DNA of 64,000 bases from Ophioderma brevispina (GCA_023653785.1 JAMKCH010041378.1:1-64000); one strand, 5' to 3'. Counted from the first letter of the stretch, positions 33,747-45,721 are shown. Notes: generated from the sequence alone by a model not told the origin. Made by a program: numbers and translations.

Positions 33747-33943
33747 GTAAGATTTGGAAAACCAATATTCCCAATTCTTGTAAATTACAGCATTTTTTTT
33801 TTTTTTAATTAAAATATCAAGAGGACAGTAAGAAATGATATGAAAGCCTAACTTTAGAAACGAAAAGCTCGGTTTTCGAAATATGGCCAAAAAGTGTTTT
33901 TTTACACTGAATTTTTTAGCCAGTAATGATTCTCACAAAATCT

Positions 33944-34166
33944 GCTGGAGTCGTGGCATATTTGGGAGAGGGGGATGAGAGCCCCCCCCACTCAAAATCA
34001 TTTCCCCTTCCCCCAAACTGAAATCATGAAAAGTAATAAATTGATAGTATTAACAGTTGGCAAGTTCACCTTTGCAAAATGTGTGTTCTAAAGAAAAGTG
34101 TTATATGGTTCCCCACCTGCCCCCCCCCCCCCCCAAATGAATACGTCTGGTTGCCACACCACTGGC
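33944..34166. mobile_element. hAT-like MITE in the last intron
   Basis: The left end CTGGAGTCGTGGCATATTTG matches the inverted right end CCAGTGGTGTGGCAACCAG. Internally it has a GGGAGAGGGGGATGAGAGCC then C-run pattern and a second C-run of about 16 near 34120-34134. Such CCAGTGG.GTGGC ends are common in animal hAT MITEs. No exact target duplication was found. It lies between the last two FE65 exons. Confidence 0.6.
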
Positions 34167-34227
34167 TGGTATCTGATGTTTTAATGTATTGTGGATGTTT
34201 TCATATTACATACACTTCAAATTCACC

Positions 34228-34405
34228 AGTGGTTGTTTGAGTGTGTGTGTGTTTGTGCATGTGTATTTGTGCGTGTGTGTTCACATTTGTGTGCACTTGT
34301 GTGCATGTGTGTGCACATTTGTGTTGTGTGTGTGAATTTGTGTTTGTGTGTGTGTGTGCATCGCAGATTTGTGTTGTGTGTGTGTGTCTGTGTGTACATA
34401 TGCAC
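34228..34405 (+). repeat. (GT)n-rich microsatellite
   Basis: About 180 bp of TGTGTG with TTTGTG and CATGTG interruptions. The Cys/Val-rich ORFs on the plus strand and the His/Thr-rich ORF on the minus strand over it are artefacts. Confidence 0.95.
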
Positions 34406-34790
34406 TTGTTTTGCCTGTCTAATCACTGAATATGCTTCAGAATTTTCGTCCCTGCGAATTGGGATAATCCGGTAACAAGGGGACATCCTCATTTGAACAG
34501 AATAACTGGGTAAAAAAAACATGGATAAAACACAGCGAGTAAATGGAGACATGATTTCCAGGGCCTGTCTCAGCAAATCAAATGTATGGAATTTTATAGG
34601 TGGATGAAGGTTTGTTTTTTTACTGGAAAACAGGAGTTCTTAATTTTATAAATATAAATTATCTTTTTTACATTTTTACTGATTAGGCAGGAAAAAACTA
34701 GTTTGTGTGTGCATGTGGGTGTCAATATGATTCTTTTCTTTTTCAGGATTTTTCAATTCCAACAAGCACATTTTTCTTTTTTTATTTCAG

Positions 34791-34877
34791 GGCTGGGGCG
34801 GTGCAATCAAGAACAGTGTTTCAAGCCTATTCAGCAAACTCAAGGGTACAAAAGAAGCTCCAATTGCAGCTGTGTAA
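34791..34877 (+). CDS. FE65-family (APBB) terminal coding exon
   Basis: Preceded by a strong acceptor (polypyrimidine then TTATTTCAG). In phase 0 it encodes GWGGAIKNSVSSLFSKLKGT then KEAPIAAV and a TAA stop at 34875-34877. The end of vertebrate FE65 proteins is likewise a short basic amphipathic stretch of the form R-V-G/T-x-x-V-K/R-R-G-V-x-S-L-x-x-x-L-K. Here AIKNSVSSLFSKLKG fits that shape, which supports the assignment and the stop. The plus-strand ORFs overlapping this exon are in other frames. Confidence 0.85.
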   Translation, partial: GWGGAIKNSVSSLFSKLKGTKEAPIAAV

Positions 34878-35373
34878 AGGTCAGAGGTCAAAGTTTATTG
34901 TGAGGTCATTAGGTCATAGTTGACTGTGTCACCAGTTGTGAGGACTGCTATATATTTTTTGTCTTTTAAAGAGGATTTTTTTAAAAAGAAATATGTTGGA
35001 ACTGACCCTATGGGTTGCAGATTTTGGCAGCTTGAACTATTTGTTGTAAAAACAAACAGGACTTTCCTGAAATTAATGTCGACGTCTTCGGTGTGCTAAA
35101 CAACTTGAAAGTGCATGCAAGGTGATCATATGAGCGAGAGAGAGATCGAGATCATAATATTATTATACTTTTTCAGTTCCTTTTGTTGTATAAAAATAGT
35201 ATAAATATCACCGCTACCTATTGTGCTGTTGAAGTATTCATTCAAATGTGCGGGCCGTAGGGGCTCTGTCCGTTCTCTTGTGCAAACGAAAGAAAGCATT
35301 ATCGAAATAACGACAACGATAGCCACATGTGTGCCCGATATGTGTAAAACAGGGTCTTTGTATTTATAAGAGT
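34878..35373 (+). other. Probable FE65 3' UTR
   Basis: Sequence directly after the stop codon. No polyadenylation site can be assigned with confidence; AATAAA-like hexamers occur but none stands out. It includes a GAGAGAGAGATCGAGATC tract near 35134. Confidence 0.4.
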
Positions 35374-35450
35374 ATACAGGGTGTTTAATTCCATAACTTA
35401 TATGTAGCTGAAATTCAGTGTGACACATACTTTTTTTGGATCACCCTGTA
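35374..35450. mobile_element. Tiny TACAGGGTG..CACCCTGTA element
   Basis: A 77-bp segment whose ends are TACAGGGTG and CACCCTGTA, exact inverted repeats of 9 bp that start and end with TA. This is the usual look of a very short Tc1/mariner-type MITE remnant with a TA target. The length and short TIR make chance possible. Confidence 0.45.
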
Positions 35451-37876
35451 TGACAGTGCAGTTGTAACCAAACGCCCATGTTCTTGGTATTATCGAAGCT
35501 GGAAAATGTGGACGTGAGCAGTAATTCATGTGGCTCGTTCTGTGTGTATATATGTTCAAATAATCATAAATTATATATTATAACTGTAAGCATAACATAC
35601 CCATTTATCAATGAATATGTAATTTGCAAATTTTCACATGGTGCTGGAATATAACACTGCAAAATAGAAAAAATGTCCACGTCGAAATAAATCAAAATCC
35701 TGTCGAAATGCAATGATTGGTAACGTTAACACAGATTCAAGTGACTGTTACAAAACAAGGCAGTACTTGTTAACAACCCCAATCTGATACGAAAACATAC
35801 ACAATTATTATGACTCCAGTAGAAAAGTATATCATTTGATGCGTGTAAGTGTGTTTGAATGGGGAGAAAGTTGGCTCTTTTATTACTCTAAATCTTTTGT
35901 GATGGTACGAAATTGTGTGGTATGATTGCAACCCAAGTGCAACTTGAGGTTCAGGATCAAACGATTGATAATCTCTGTTCTTATCCAAAAAATGAAGGGG
36001 GGATTATCCCCTTGGAAGTTGTTGCGATTAGAATCAGAGCCAATCTCTGGGATTACATAGCCAGTATATTAAAAAAAAAATTGTTGGGACATTTTCTGAG
36101 CTGATTTTAGGTGTATGTAGCCAACTTGTATTTGTTTGCCATGGTTTTACTTTCTAGAAAAACAGATGTTTTTGTTTTCTATCTTCCGATTAAAAGGAGG
36201 TTTTTTGCTCTTGCAAAGTAGATCCAGATGCACTGGAAGGTGAAAGCTGAAAGCTCTGCTTTTTAACTTAATTGAAACAGTCACACACTTGTCTCGGAGG
36301 AGTCGGATGCTGACCCACGTACATTTTGCGCACTGCAAACTGCTTTTTGTTTCATTGGTATAGGTTGTTCTGGACATAATACCCAAGCATTGAATGCCCC
36401 CCCCCCCACCCCTTTGCTAATTTCATATCAGACATTTTAAACTGAATCCTGAAAATGATTAACAGAAAGCATTGGATGCCAAAAGGGTGTGAATGATGTG
36501 GTGGATGCCTTAAAGGAGCAGCGGAATGTTACAATTTGTTGACTTTCAGTCAAAGCTTGATTGATGTTGACGACAACAAAGCAGTCATTTGACATTGCAT
36601 AATGGGAGCTGTGATATGTAAGAATACAAGCATAGACATACTCGTGCAGTGAATGAGAGTATCAGTTTCCCAAACCCAGACTAGGGTCAGGGTTTTTAAA
36701 ATGAAGTCCAGAGATTGCTGTGTGGCTCCAGAGCCGGTGAAACTTCAAAAAGCTCAAAAGTTTGGTGTATTTCAATGTGCACTCTACAGTGAAATTACAC
36801 TGCAGGGAAATATGCTAGGTACTATCAGGGGTGCTCCTCTGTCCTCCCATGGGTGCTTTCCTGGTTGGTATACCTTAAGGGAATCTTATAGGTAAAAATA
36901 TGCAATCATGTTTTTCAAATTTCAGATTTTTTTTTTTTAAAATGAATAATTATCATGATGCCTTTGTGAACTTAAGGAGATGTGTGATTCATCAAGAACA
37001 CATTTGTGAATTGCTCCACTGTTTCTTCAGCATTCTCAATCTCAGTTGGTAGCTCGCTCTTGAGGTGTGAGGTAGTCCTTGGTCATCAGGTAGTGCTTGT
37101 ACATCGGTTCAAAGGTCATATCAAGGTCATATCATTTAAGCCACCTGTAATTGCAAGTAACAGGTTGTGCGCAAGTTCAGCTTTTCCAAGAATCAATTAA
37201 ACCCAAGCCACATATTGTATAATTGAGTTTAATACTACTATTGTCCCTGAATAATTTGAACAGTTGAGACAGATGCCCAACTTTGAAACCTTGACTGCAC
37301 ACAATATAATTAAATAGCCAAATCTGCTTCCATCGCATTCAATTAGCAGCACAAAAAAATCTATCATGGTCAGCGGTCAAACAAAGAAAATATTCCCACA
37401 CATATGTATAGTTTAAATTTTGTAAATATGTGAAAATATAAATAGAAGAAAATATGTTACTCTTTTATCAGTAATTTATTCCGTGATATTGGACTTGAAA
37501 ACAACGATATGAAATTTTGGTATGTCATCGATATATAGCACAAGGTGCTTATATTGGAGGTTTCAAAAGACAACGACAATGTAATATGTAGATTTAGAAT
37601 ATTTTGTTATATAATAGAGTTTATGCTTTGGTATTTGTGAGTGGGCATGCGTGTGTTAATAAGGAAGGTATAAATGGACGCGCAAATTTACGACAACTCG
37701 GCGAGATGTTAAAACAGCACATGTGGTTAGATCCAATTGGTGTCTTGTTCATCGCAAAGTTTTAGTGTCAAAGTTTGTGGGAGGTTGTTTAAACTAGCTC
37801 GCTACGTCGGGATCAAAGATTCAAAGATTTCAAAGATGTGGTCAGAATTACAAGGTTGCTCAGATGGTTGCTGGCA
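35451..37876 (+). other. 3' flank, nothing recognised
   Basis: No exon or RNA gene that I trust. A C-run lies at 36398-36413. The ORF at 36653-36895 has no recognisable domain. AAGGTCATATC is duplicated at 37113-37134. Confidence 0.35.
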
Positions 37877-37887
37877 CAAAGAGATGT

Positions 37888-38044
37888 GAGTTTCCGTAAT
37901 CTGACCCATCTGACACACTTATGAATTTGGAAACCCTTAAAAGAATAAGGAATATGTTGATGCCATAAGGTTCCGAATCATAAGTGTGTAGAAAAAAAGT
38001 GTGTCAGAAAAAGTGTGTCAGATGAGTCAGGTTACGGAAACTCC
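37888..38044. mobile_element. 157-bp foldback MITE with 10-11-bp target duplication
   Basis: CAAAGAGATGT occurs on both sides (37877-37887 and 38045-38055). The left end is GAGTTTCCGTAATCTGACCC then ATCTGACACACTT; the inverted right end is GGAGTTTCCGTAACCTGACT then CATCTGACACAC. The inner part also pairs (CACTTATGAATTTGGAA with TTCCGAATCATAAGTG). AAAGTGTGTCAGA is doubled in the right arm. A 10-11-bp duplication is longer than the 8 bp of hAT and nearer to Mutator-like elements, so the superfamily is open. Confidence 0.82.
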
Positions 38045-38194
38045 CAAAGAGATGTTGAGTGATGGTAACTCTTAGTTTTGCTGCTGAAAAATCAAACAGT
38101 AATACAAAGTGGTACAGTACAGTGTAGGAGAGTTAGTGATGTAGGGCTTGTAGTTTATACTCCATAGCCTTATAAGGCAGGAGGAAATATAGAA

Positions 38195-38263
38195 TGGCAC
38201 TACAGTTATGACATTTACCTGACTTGCTATCTCAACTTGTCAGTTGCCAGCTTCGATTCCCGT
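38195..38263 (+). repeat. tRNA-derived SINE-like fragment
   Basis: The 69-bp stretch TGGCACTACAGTTATGACA to GCTTCGATTCCCG has the length of a tRNA, a good B-box/T-loop (CTTCGATTCCC at 38251-38261) and a worn A-box. Stems are poor, so an active tRNA is unlikely. Confidence 0.45.
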
Positions 38264-38871
38264 TATTTTTAGTCTCATCTCGCAATATTACCGATCCACT
38301 GTTTTCTTGAGTGCTTATTACATGCCCTTTGAAAAGTGCTTGCGGCAAAATATAGATACCCAGGGATACATGTCAAAATATCTGTCCTTTTCCCATCAAC
38401 ATGGTCATCTTCCATAGAAGCTGTATGGTAACATGTTGCAATTACTATCTGTATTATCTGACGCTACATCGGTTTATTTTGCAATCGTAATAAAAGCACT
38501 GGTCCGTTTGTTTGCAATATTGATTTTTGGGGCTCCATTCCAAGCAGGACTGGATAGAAAAAATTTTGAGGTGTTTATTTTTGTGCTTTTTGTGCTTAAC
38601 TTTACTGCAAATTGAAAAGCCCACAAAAAATGTTTGCCCCATAGGGTTCAAGGTTGTTCGAGGCTCTGAATTGAACCGCAAAACTATTCATACTCTAAAA
38701 ATTGTGGACAAATTAATCGCTTCAAAATACAGTATTGCCATAAAAAAAAATTATGAACAATTGAATTCCCAAGCAAGTCGTGCCACGCATGTAATACTGA
38801 CCTACTGACACGCTGCTGTACTATTACAGGAGCGACAAAACGATTTCTGATGCAAAACTATGAGTTATCAA

Positions 38872-38926
38872 CGCTTAATACTCTGAGATTGACAAGGCGT
38901 TTAATACTCAGAGATTGACAAGGCAT
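38872..38926 (+). repeat. Two-copy tandem repeat, ~27 bp
   Basis: TTAATACTCTGAGATTGACA then AGGCG is repeated at once as TTTAATACTCAGAGATTGAC then AAGGC. Confidence 0.85.
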
Positions 38927-40607
38927 TGTGCTGCTTTGATGTTTAAATACAACTTTAGTATACTCAATTACATGTAGATGAAGTAAAAATAGTATTCAAA
39001 ACAAGTCCTATAACTACAAAATGAAAATGTCAATACCATTGCCATTTGTAGGGAGCTGAAATTCATGTCCAATTCAAGATGAGTCTTTATCACCTTTTTG
39101 GTAATCATAATTTTCATCCTTTTTTCCCAAAAAATGTTTCTACACCTGTTTAATTTACTTAGAAGCAGTCGTATTTTGTACATAATACCACCTGGGGAAT
39201 GGAATATGGTATTGCCTGGGTCAAAATGGACTACACTGTAAATAAAACAACTGTGCGTGGAGGTGTATTTTCTAAAAAGTTGGACAAATCCAAAATATGG
39301 TGAGGAAAAAAAATTGTGTCAGTGCCTGTATCTTTTGTAAAAACTAAAACCATGTTTGTTTGAACGACAGTCCTAGATGAACCATGACATTGAAAAAAAA
39401 GACTCATTTTGTATTGTGTAGGTGACAGTACGTGCATCTCCGTAGAGTTGGCGTTGTTTAAAATCGTAACGTCTGAAAACACTGCTCGAATTCTACCGGA
39501 TGCAAAGTTCTGCTCATTTTTGTCTTTGTCAAAGTTTACACAACAACATATTGGATCAATTCAAACCCAATTCAGTCCAAATACTGGCAACAAAATGATG
39601 GAAACATTTAGTGGTATATTGTGAAATATTTTATCTTAAAATCTTGATGGTCAAAGTGTTAATAACCAAAGCTCATTTAAGAGGGGCTTATGAAGTAACA
39701 TCAAAAAAACTGTCGTCTGGAATGTTCTGTATGTTAGATCTAATGGTTTTTTTTACTTTCCAAAATCATTCCATAATTATGATTCAATAATAAAGATATG
39801 TACCATTGTTTTTAAAAAGTCTAGGTGAGCCGTGTACTAATGTTAAATTGTATGTGGGGGAAGACTTGTAGACGAGATTTATAGATACATAGCTGGATTA
39901 TACATGTCTTTGCAAACAAGTTCTTGTATTATCGTAGATCACTTGATGTAAACAGGACGGCTTTGCACCAACGTTTTCAATACACTATCTTAGATATGCC
40001 CTTAGTGTCCGTAGTAGCAACCGTAGTAGACATTTTCCCTATATAAGTGATCTAAAGTTGTAGACCGAGAATCGCTAATGTTGTAGAGACAACCACTTCA
40101 CACTGACCTATCTTAGAGTAAATAGATACTAGCGGCTTTTATAGTATTACTAAAAACAGCCTATTTATAACAGCAGCTGGATAACATTTGCATATTGGCT
40201 GTCATGACAACGATCACCATAGTAACATTTTTTTCCAGTTGTTTGTAAAATTATAAATTTGTAAATTTTATGAATATCATGTAAGTTTGGCCTTTATATC
40301 GTAATTCACAATAACCTGTAGTCGTATCGGGTAGTGTAATAGTTGTAAATGGTAGGGATTTACCTTAGTCGCCAGTGTCCAAATATATCCCAACAGTCTC
40401 AGTCTCCCAGGTGCTTCTTGGAATATGGTAAAATCATTGAAACACATACGGTATTTATAATAGCATGTTGCAAGGAATACATTTATGTGTGCGGGAGAGA
40501 TTGTGTGAATATACCGTGAATTTTGAATATTTAATGTAAGCAAAATCTAGTCATCATAGCATCTAGTCAACTCTTGTTAACAGTAGGGAATCTGTATATT
40601 AAATGGT

Positions 40608-40859
40608 TTGTTTACCCAATTCAAAAGCAATGAAGTTGATGAGATTAGTCGATTTTATTGTATACAGCAAGGTTTGAACATGGTTAGCCCATTAGATCTG
40701 AATTGCCTCAGTAAAAGATTTCTGCATATGGTCTCTAACACAGTAACAAATGCAGACAAAAGAAAGGACTCCTTCCGCTCCCTCGTTGTTGAGTTTGAAA
40801 CCGAGGGCTCAGAGATTCAATCAATGTATTCAGAGAAGATTCTTGAAAGAGAAGATTAA
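40608..40859 (+). CDS. Open frame of unknown nature
   Basis: An 83-codon frame with a codon mix and amino-acid mix more protein-like than its neighbours, mainly in the second half (NADKRKDSFRSLVVEFETEG then SEIQSMYSEKILERED). It could be a last exon entered near 40672 (CAG/CAAG sites) or chance within the long 3' flank. There is no clear upstream acceptor with a polypyrimidine tract and no homology that I recognise. No function is proposed. Confidence 0.22.
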   Translation: MFTQFKSNEVDEISRFYCIQQGLNMVSPLDLNCLSKRFLHMVSNTVTNADKRKDSFRSLVVEFETEGSEIQSMYSEKILERED

Positions 40860-41133
40860 GAGATAAACCACAGTGAATCATGGGCAATATTTAGCTAGTA
40901 GTCTAGCATTTTTACTTGCTTTTCTTATGATATAGTAACGGGGTAGAACATAACTAGCTCTCTAGATTTGTTTTTAGCATTAGAGAGAGAGATTCAGATT
41001 ATATATATAATGATACATATTTAATTTTTACTGGGCTTATAAACTTCTTGCATAATGTATTGTCAGTTTTTTTTGTAAGGAAAAAACTGACCAAATTTTG
41101 AGTCTTTGCCTGTTATCTTATGCGCTATTGGGT

Positions 41134-41192
41134 ATACAAATACCCACTTTGGATATATAATAGTATATCCCTATTTGGGTATTTGTCATCCA
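41134..41192. repeat. Hairpin
   Basis: ACAAATACCCACTTTGGATA then TA, a short loop, and TATATCCCTATTTGGGTATT then TGT. The two arms of about 22 bp pair with few mismatches. If transcribed within a long 3' UTR it would form a stable stem-loop. Otherwise it is probably a small foldback remnant. Confidence 0.6.
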
Positions 41193-42384
41193 ATTTTGTA
41201 CACGTCCAGCCGTAAGCTTGTATTATGGTGCAGTAATTATTTATTTAGTTAGGCATGGGGGGGAAGGAAGAAAGGGTTCTTTCAAAATGAGAATCTACTG
41301 TGGTTATTTTACAGTTTGAAAGGAATAATATGATTTCGCTTGTCATGTGTGCACCTTGCCAAGTTACATAAATGGATCAAGTTAACCAGAATATCTGAGA
41401 ATTTTGATTTATTCATCAACATTAATATGTTGTTGTGCATGCTAAATAGAAAGGTGTGTACAAAAAAAATGTTGTATTAAATATAGTACCCTTATTGTGT
41501 TAAGAGCCAATATTATTATTTTGGTGGTATGTAGAGTTGGGTAATAAAGCTGACGCAGATTCAATATTTTCAGTGGTATTCAGTGACGGTCAACTTGTTG
41601 ACGCGGTAATTTCTATGAGAGGTGGTGCTTTTGTAGAGATGTGAGGGCTTTTGTAAGACGTATAGGAATCTTGTTGATGGACTTAGTCTAGGATCACACA
41701 GATCGCGTAGGGCATGTATGGTCAAGGCAAAAAGATCGCACCTGTTTAGTGGCCCAATATCAAGGCAGCTGTATGAGCATACATCATTGGTTAGTGGTTC
41801 TTGTGAATTGTGTCAAGGGTGATCATTTCATCATTATTTACTCAGGAAACAACTGACCCTGCATTATTATTTAAGCCAAGCATGGTGGTAACCATTTCGA
41901 AGTCGTAGAAAACAAGCAGATATTGATTGCTTTGGTTCCATTCAAACCATTACCTCTCTGTTAGGTCCGGAAAATGATTCTTGGACATGTGATTCTAAGA
42001 CTGAAAGCAGTCTTGAAATTTGAATAGCGGGCAACTTTCTCCAAGTAGAGCTGGTTCTGATGTGTGTACTACAGAAGGACCAAAAATAACATTTTTTTAT
42101 TTTATAAATTCTCACATGAATGGTCGGATCGGTTGAAATAGTACGTTAATTTGGGAATTGTTGGAAGTCGCGATTACTATTCTTATTTTCTTCAATTGTC
42201 CGATATATACCAAAAGCGTCAATCACCTCAGACTGTCATTTCTACAGTTCGTACACAACAATATCCACATAATGATGCAATATTAAGAAACGGAGTGTCA
42301 AGGGCTAGTACTTGTTTGCCCCCTTATCTAAACGGCGTTTTGTGTTTCTCAAGTGTGCTAAACGTGTGGATCAAGAACTCGGTT

Positions 42385-43163
42385 GACTGAGGAGATGAGA
42401 ACGTCTGCGGTGACAGTCTTTGCAAAAGCACCATCTAATTACGGTTTAAGTTCATTGGTTCCCGCCTTTTTTTGTTTCCTGTTCATTGTGTGCTGAAAGG
42501 CTAGCACTTCTTCAGCAAACACTTTGTAAATTGGTCACTTAAAAAAACAGGCCGCGTTAACAAGAGTTGCGTACGAATTGGAGTAGCTCCCTTGATTTGT
42601 TGTAGGTATCCAGTTTGTATTGATGGTTGCTGTATGTGTAGGTTTGGGCGGGGTGGTTTGTGATAAGTGCGAGGTATAGTGTTCTTCCACAAGCATTTTC
42701 TCCACTATTTTAGTGCACGGATTGTCACATGCTTTATAGCATCATAAGTACTGAAAATTACATATGATGTTCTATTCAATTTAGGTCTTTTGTCACTATA
42801 AATTCATGACAACCAGTGCCAAAAAATATTGAAGAAAGTGCATTGTGGGAAGAGAACACTATACCTCCTCTTATTATAATATCGACTTAAAAAGCGGTGT
42901 CTTTGCAACACTTCATTTCAAAATGTTTTGTAACAGCATTAACTGTTAGAATTTTGTACTAAAAAGAGAGTGCACGTGTTGTGTCCTAACATTGTCAACA
43001 GTACCAAGCCTTATGTTAGGCATGTAAAGGATTGTTCCAATTTATGTCTATGATTCTCTTCTTGATATGGAGAGCCTGGCATTGCACAATCGCCCCATCA
43101 AGTACCCGTGGGAAACAAACTTGCGGGTTTGGTGGTAGAAGCAATAATGCATATTGCAACGCC
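42385..43163 (+). repeat. 0.8-kb direct duplication, copy 1
   Basis: Matches 43997-44838 from GACTGAGGAGATGAGAACGT to TAATGCATATTGCAA. Shared landmarks are AGCACCATCTAATTACGGTT, AGGCTAGCACTTCTTCAGCA, GAATTGGAGTAGCTCCCTTG, ATACCTCCTCTTAT and GAGCCTGGCA.TTG. Differences are nearly all one-base or homopolymer indels. No gene was found in it. Confidence 0.9.
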
Positions 43164-43996
43164 CACAGGGTGGTCAAAAAAGATTTTACACTCGTTTTTT
43201 GAATTTTCTACAGCATTGAAAAATCTACCAAAGATACGAGTACCATTATAAAACATAGATTAAATTTTCCACCTACTAGAGAAATTTGCAATTTTGATTT
43301 TTGAAACCTTTGCATTGCGAAGTTATGCTAACTAAAGATAGGTACCAGTTTTTCACTCTGTCACGGAATCACTGTTGTGGAATTGGCCAAAGAGAATTTG
43401 GATGAGTCTATAAAGTACATCATGACATTCTGTGTTGCTTTGATACCTTGTTAAAACCTCATCAAGACAAATGTTAAAATTTAATTAATCTGAAATCAAT
43501 AAACAAATTAGGGATCTTACAACCAAATTTTGGAGCATTTTTCAATAAATGTTCGACTTGATAACAATCTTTTCGCGGAACTGAAGCAACTATGTAGGCA
43601 ACCCTGTGACATACAGCGTGACCCCACATTTACCCTTGAAACCTCATCATAACCTGATGGGTGGGGGGGGGGGGGCTACTTTGGGGAATCAATATTGAAC
43701 ATTACACAAATTCAACATCCATCTGTCTTCCTTTTACATATCATTCCTGCTTCCCTTCCTCTCTTTCCCTACTCCTTGCTTGTCCTTTTCTCACTTTCTG
43801 CTTTGCCGCTAGCTTAAGCTTATTCCTGGTCAGGCCATGGGGAAAGGGACAATGCGTCCCCTTCCCTGCCCCTGTTACGCTACTCTAATTGACTTTTGTT
43901 AAGAAAATATTATCAACAACAATTGGTACAGATTAGGTAATGGTTACTTAGAAACAAATACAAATAAGGCGTAAAAGTAACAGTAAAAGTAACAGG
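43164..43996 (+). other. Spacer between the two 0.8-kb copies
   Basis: About 830 bp unique to this position, with a G-run at 43663-43675 and a T/C-rich stretch near 43720-43800. A plus-strand ORF here (43661-43888) is a product of the pyrimidine-rich composition. No feature is supported. Confidence 0.5.
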
Positions 43997-44838
43997 GACT
44001 GAGGAGATGAGAACGTCTGCGGTGACAGTCTTTGCAAAAGCACCATCTAATTACGGTTTAAGTTCATTTGGTTTCCCGCCTTTTTTTGGTTTCCTGTTTC
44101 ATTGGTGTGCTGAAAGGCTAGCACTTCTTCAGCAAACACTTTGTAAATTGGTCACTTAAAACAACAGCCTCGTTAAAAAGAGTTGCGCTATGAATTGGAG
44201 TAGCTCCCTTGATTTGTTGTCAGGTATCCATGTTATGATGATGTTTCCTGTTATGCTGTAAGGTTTGTGCGCAGGGGTGGTTTGTGATAGTGGAGGTATA
44301 GTGTTCTTCCCACAATGCATTTCTTCCACTACTTTTCTTGCGCTGATTGTCAATTATTTATAGGCATCAATAATGTACTTAAAATTACATGAATGGTGAG
44401 TTCTGTTCAGTTTAGGTACTTTTTGTCCCTATAAATTCATGCAACAACAACCAGTGGCAAAAAATATATTGGAAGAAATGCATTGTGGGAATAAAACTAT
44501 ACCTCCTCTTATTTAATTCGACTTAAAAAAGCTGTCCTTGCAAACACTTCATTTCAAAATGTTTTTTGAACATCATTAGACTATGAGACTTTGTTACAAA
44601 AGAGACTTTCACGTTTTTGTGTCCTAACATTTTTTTTTTTTTAAACGGTTGTTTTTTTTTGGTTTTTCACGTACCAAGCTTAATGTTAGGCATTAAAGGT
44701 ACTTGTTCCAATTTTATGGTCTCTGATTTGTTCATTTCTTGATATGAGAGCCTGGCACTTGACAATCGCCCAGATCAAGTACCGTGGGAAACAAACTGCG
44801 GTTTTTGGTGGTAGAAGCAATAATGCATATTGCAAGCC
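43997..44838 (+). repeat. 0.8-kb direct duplication, copy 2
   Basis: The same landmarks as copy 1 in the same order, about 60 bp longer. Part of the difference is a T-rich insertion around 44628-44672 (two T-runs with AAACGGTTG between). Confidence 0.9.
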
Positions 44839-44924
44839 CTATTCAATACAGTGCTTAATTTGATGGTTACCCATTAAAACGCATTTTTTGTTATACTTGG
44901 TAATGATATGGATTTGAGGGCTTC

Positions 44925-45385
44925 AATTTCAGAAAGACAATGAGAAAAATATGGCCTTTCATCTGTCATAAAAATCGATACTACTTCCGGTTAAATCAGT
45001 GGGTCCCCAAAGACGATTGCACACAGCCCTTTTGAGTTAAAGGTCGCATGCCCGAGCGCCAATAGCCTCGTCCCCAACCCCCAGAGTTACCGGAATGGTC
45101 CGAATTTGGTATCAGAAGAAAACTACTATTTTTCTCAGTTACCCTGTGAATCTTATGCTAAGGATGTTTTTGTTTGGACGTTATACGCGAAAATGTACTC
45201 CATTTTGGTCGGCCAATATTAATTTTACCAGTGCTCTATGGGGCTCACAAAATCACGTATTTCTAGCCATCTCACATCAAAACGATTGAAATATCAGCAA
45301 GAACTTACAATGGAATTTCTTTGGGTGAAGGCATTTCTATCAAGGGAAAATCATATCTTAAATCGGAACCAATCCCCCTTTAAAA
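44925..45385 (+). repeat. Dispersed repeat family X, copy 3
   Basis: Parallel to 25070-25460: CGCCAATAGCCTCGTCCCCA, TTACCGGAATGGTCCGAATT, TACTATTTTTCTCAGTTACC, AATGTACTCCATTTTGGTCG, CTCTATGGGGCTCACAAAAT, then AAATCGGAACCAATCCCCCT. The ORFs at 45095 and 45238 are parts of the repeat. Confidence 0.8.
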
Positions 45386-45721
45386 TTCTGATCCAGGAGT
45401 TGTTCACTGCTAAGGTGCTAGAATCATCATATTAGCATCTGTGATGAAATGGCAATTTGGAAATCCATCCCAAAGGCAAATGCCACAACCAATCTTACTC
45501 TTAGAAAGGAACTTTAAAAGACTTTTTAAGCCACCTTCCCCAATCACAGTGTTTGCTGTACCTAAAAGTACAGTTTCATTAACTACAATATACCATGACT
45601 AATTAGTCACAAAATTGATGGCCCTGATACTGCCAAGGGCCACATTTGAAATTCAACAGATAATACCTACCACTGATAGTGATGGTTCTCAGTGAAGAGT
45701 TGAGTTTTTAACATGATTTGG

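Noticed and set aside
34191..34576. Cys/Val-rich and His/Thr-rich ORFs
   Set aside because: Translations of a GT microsatellite.
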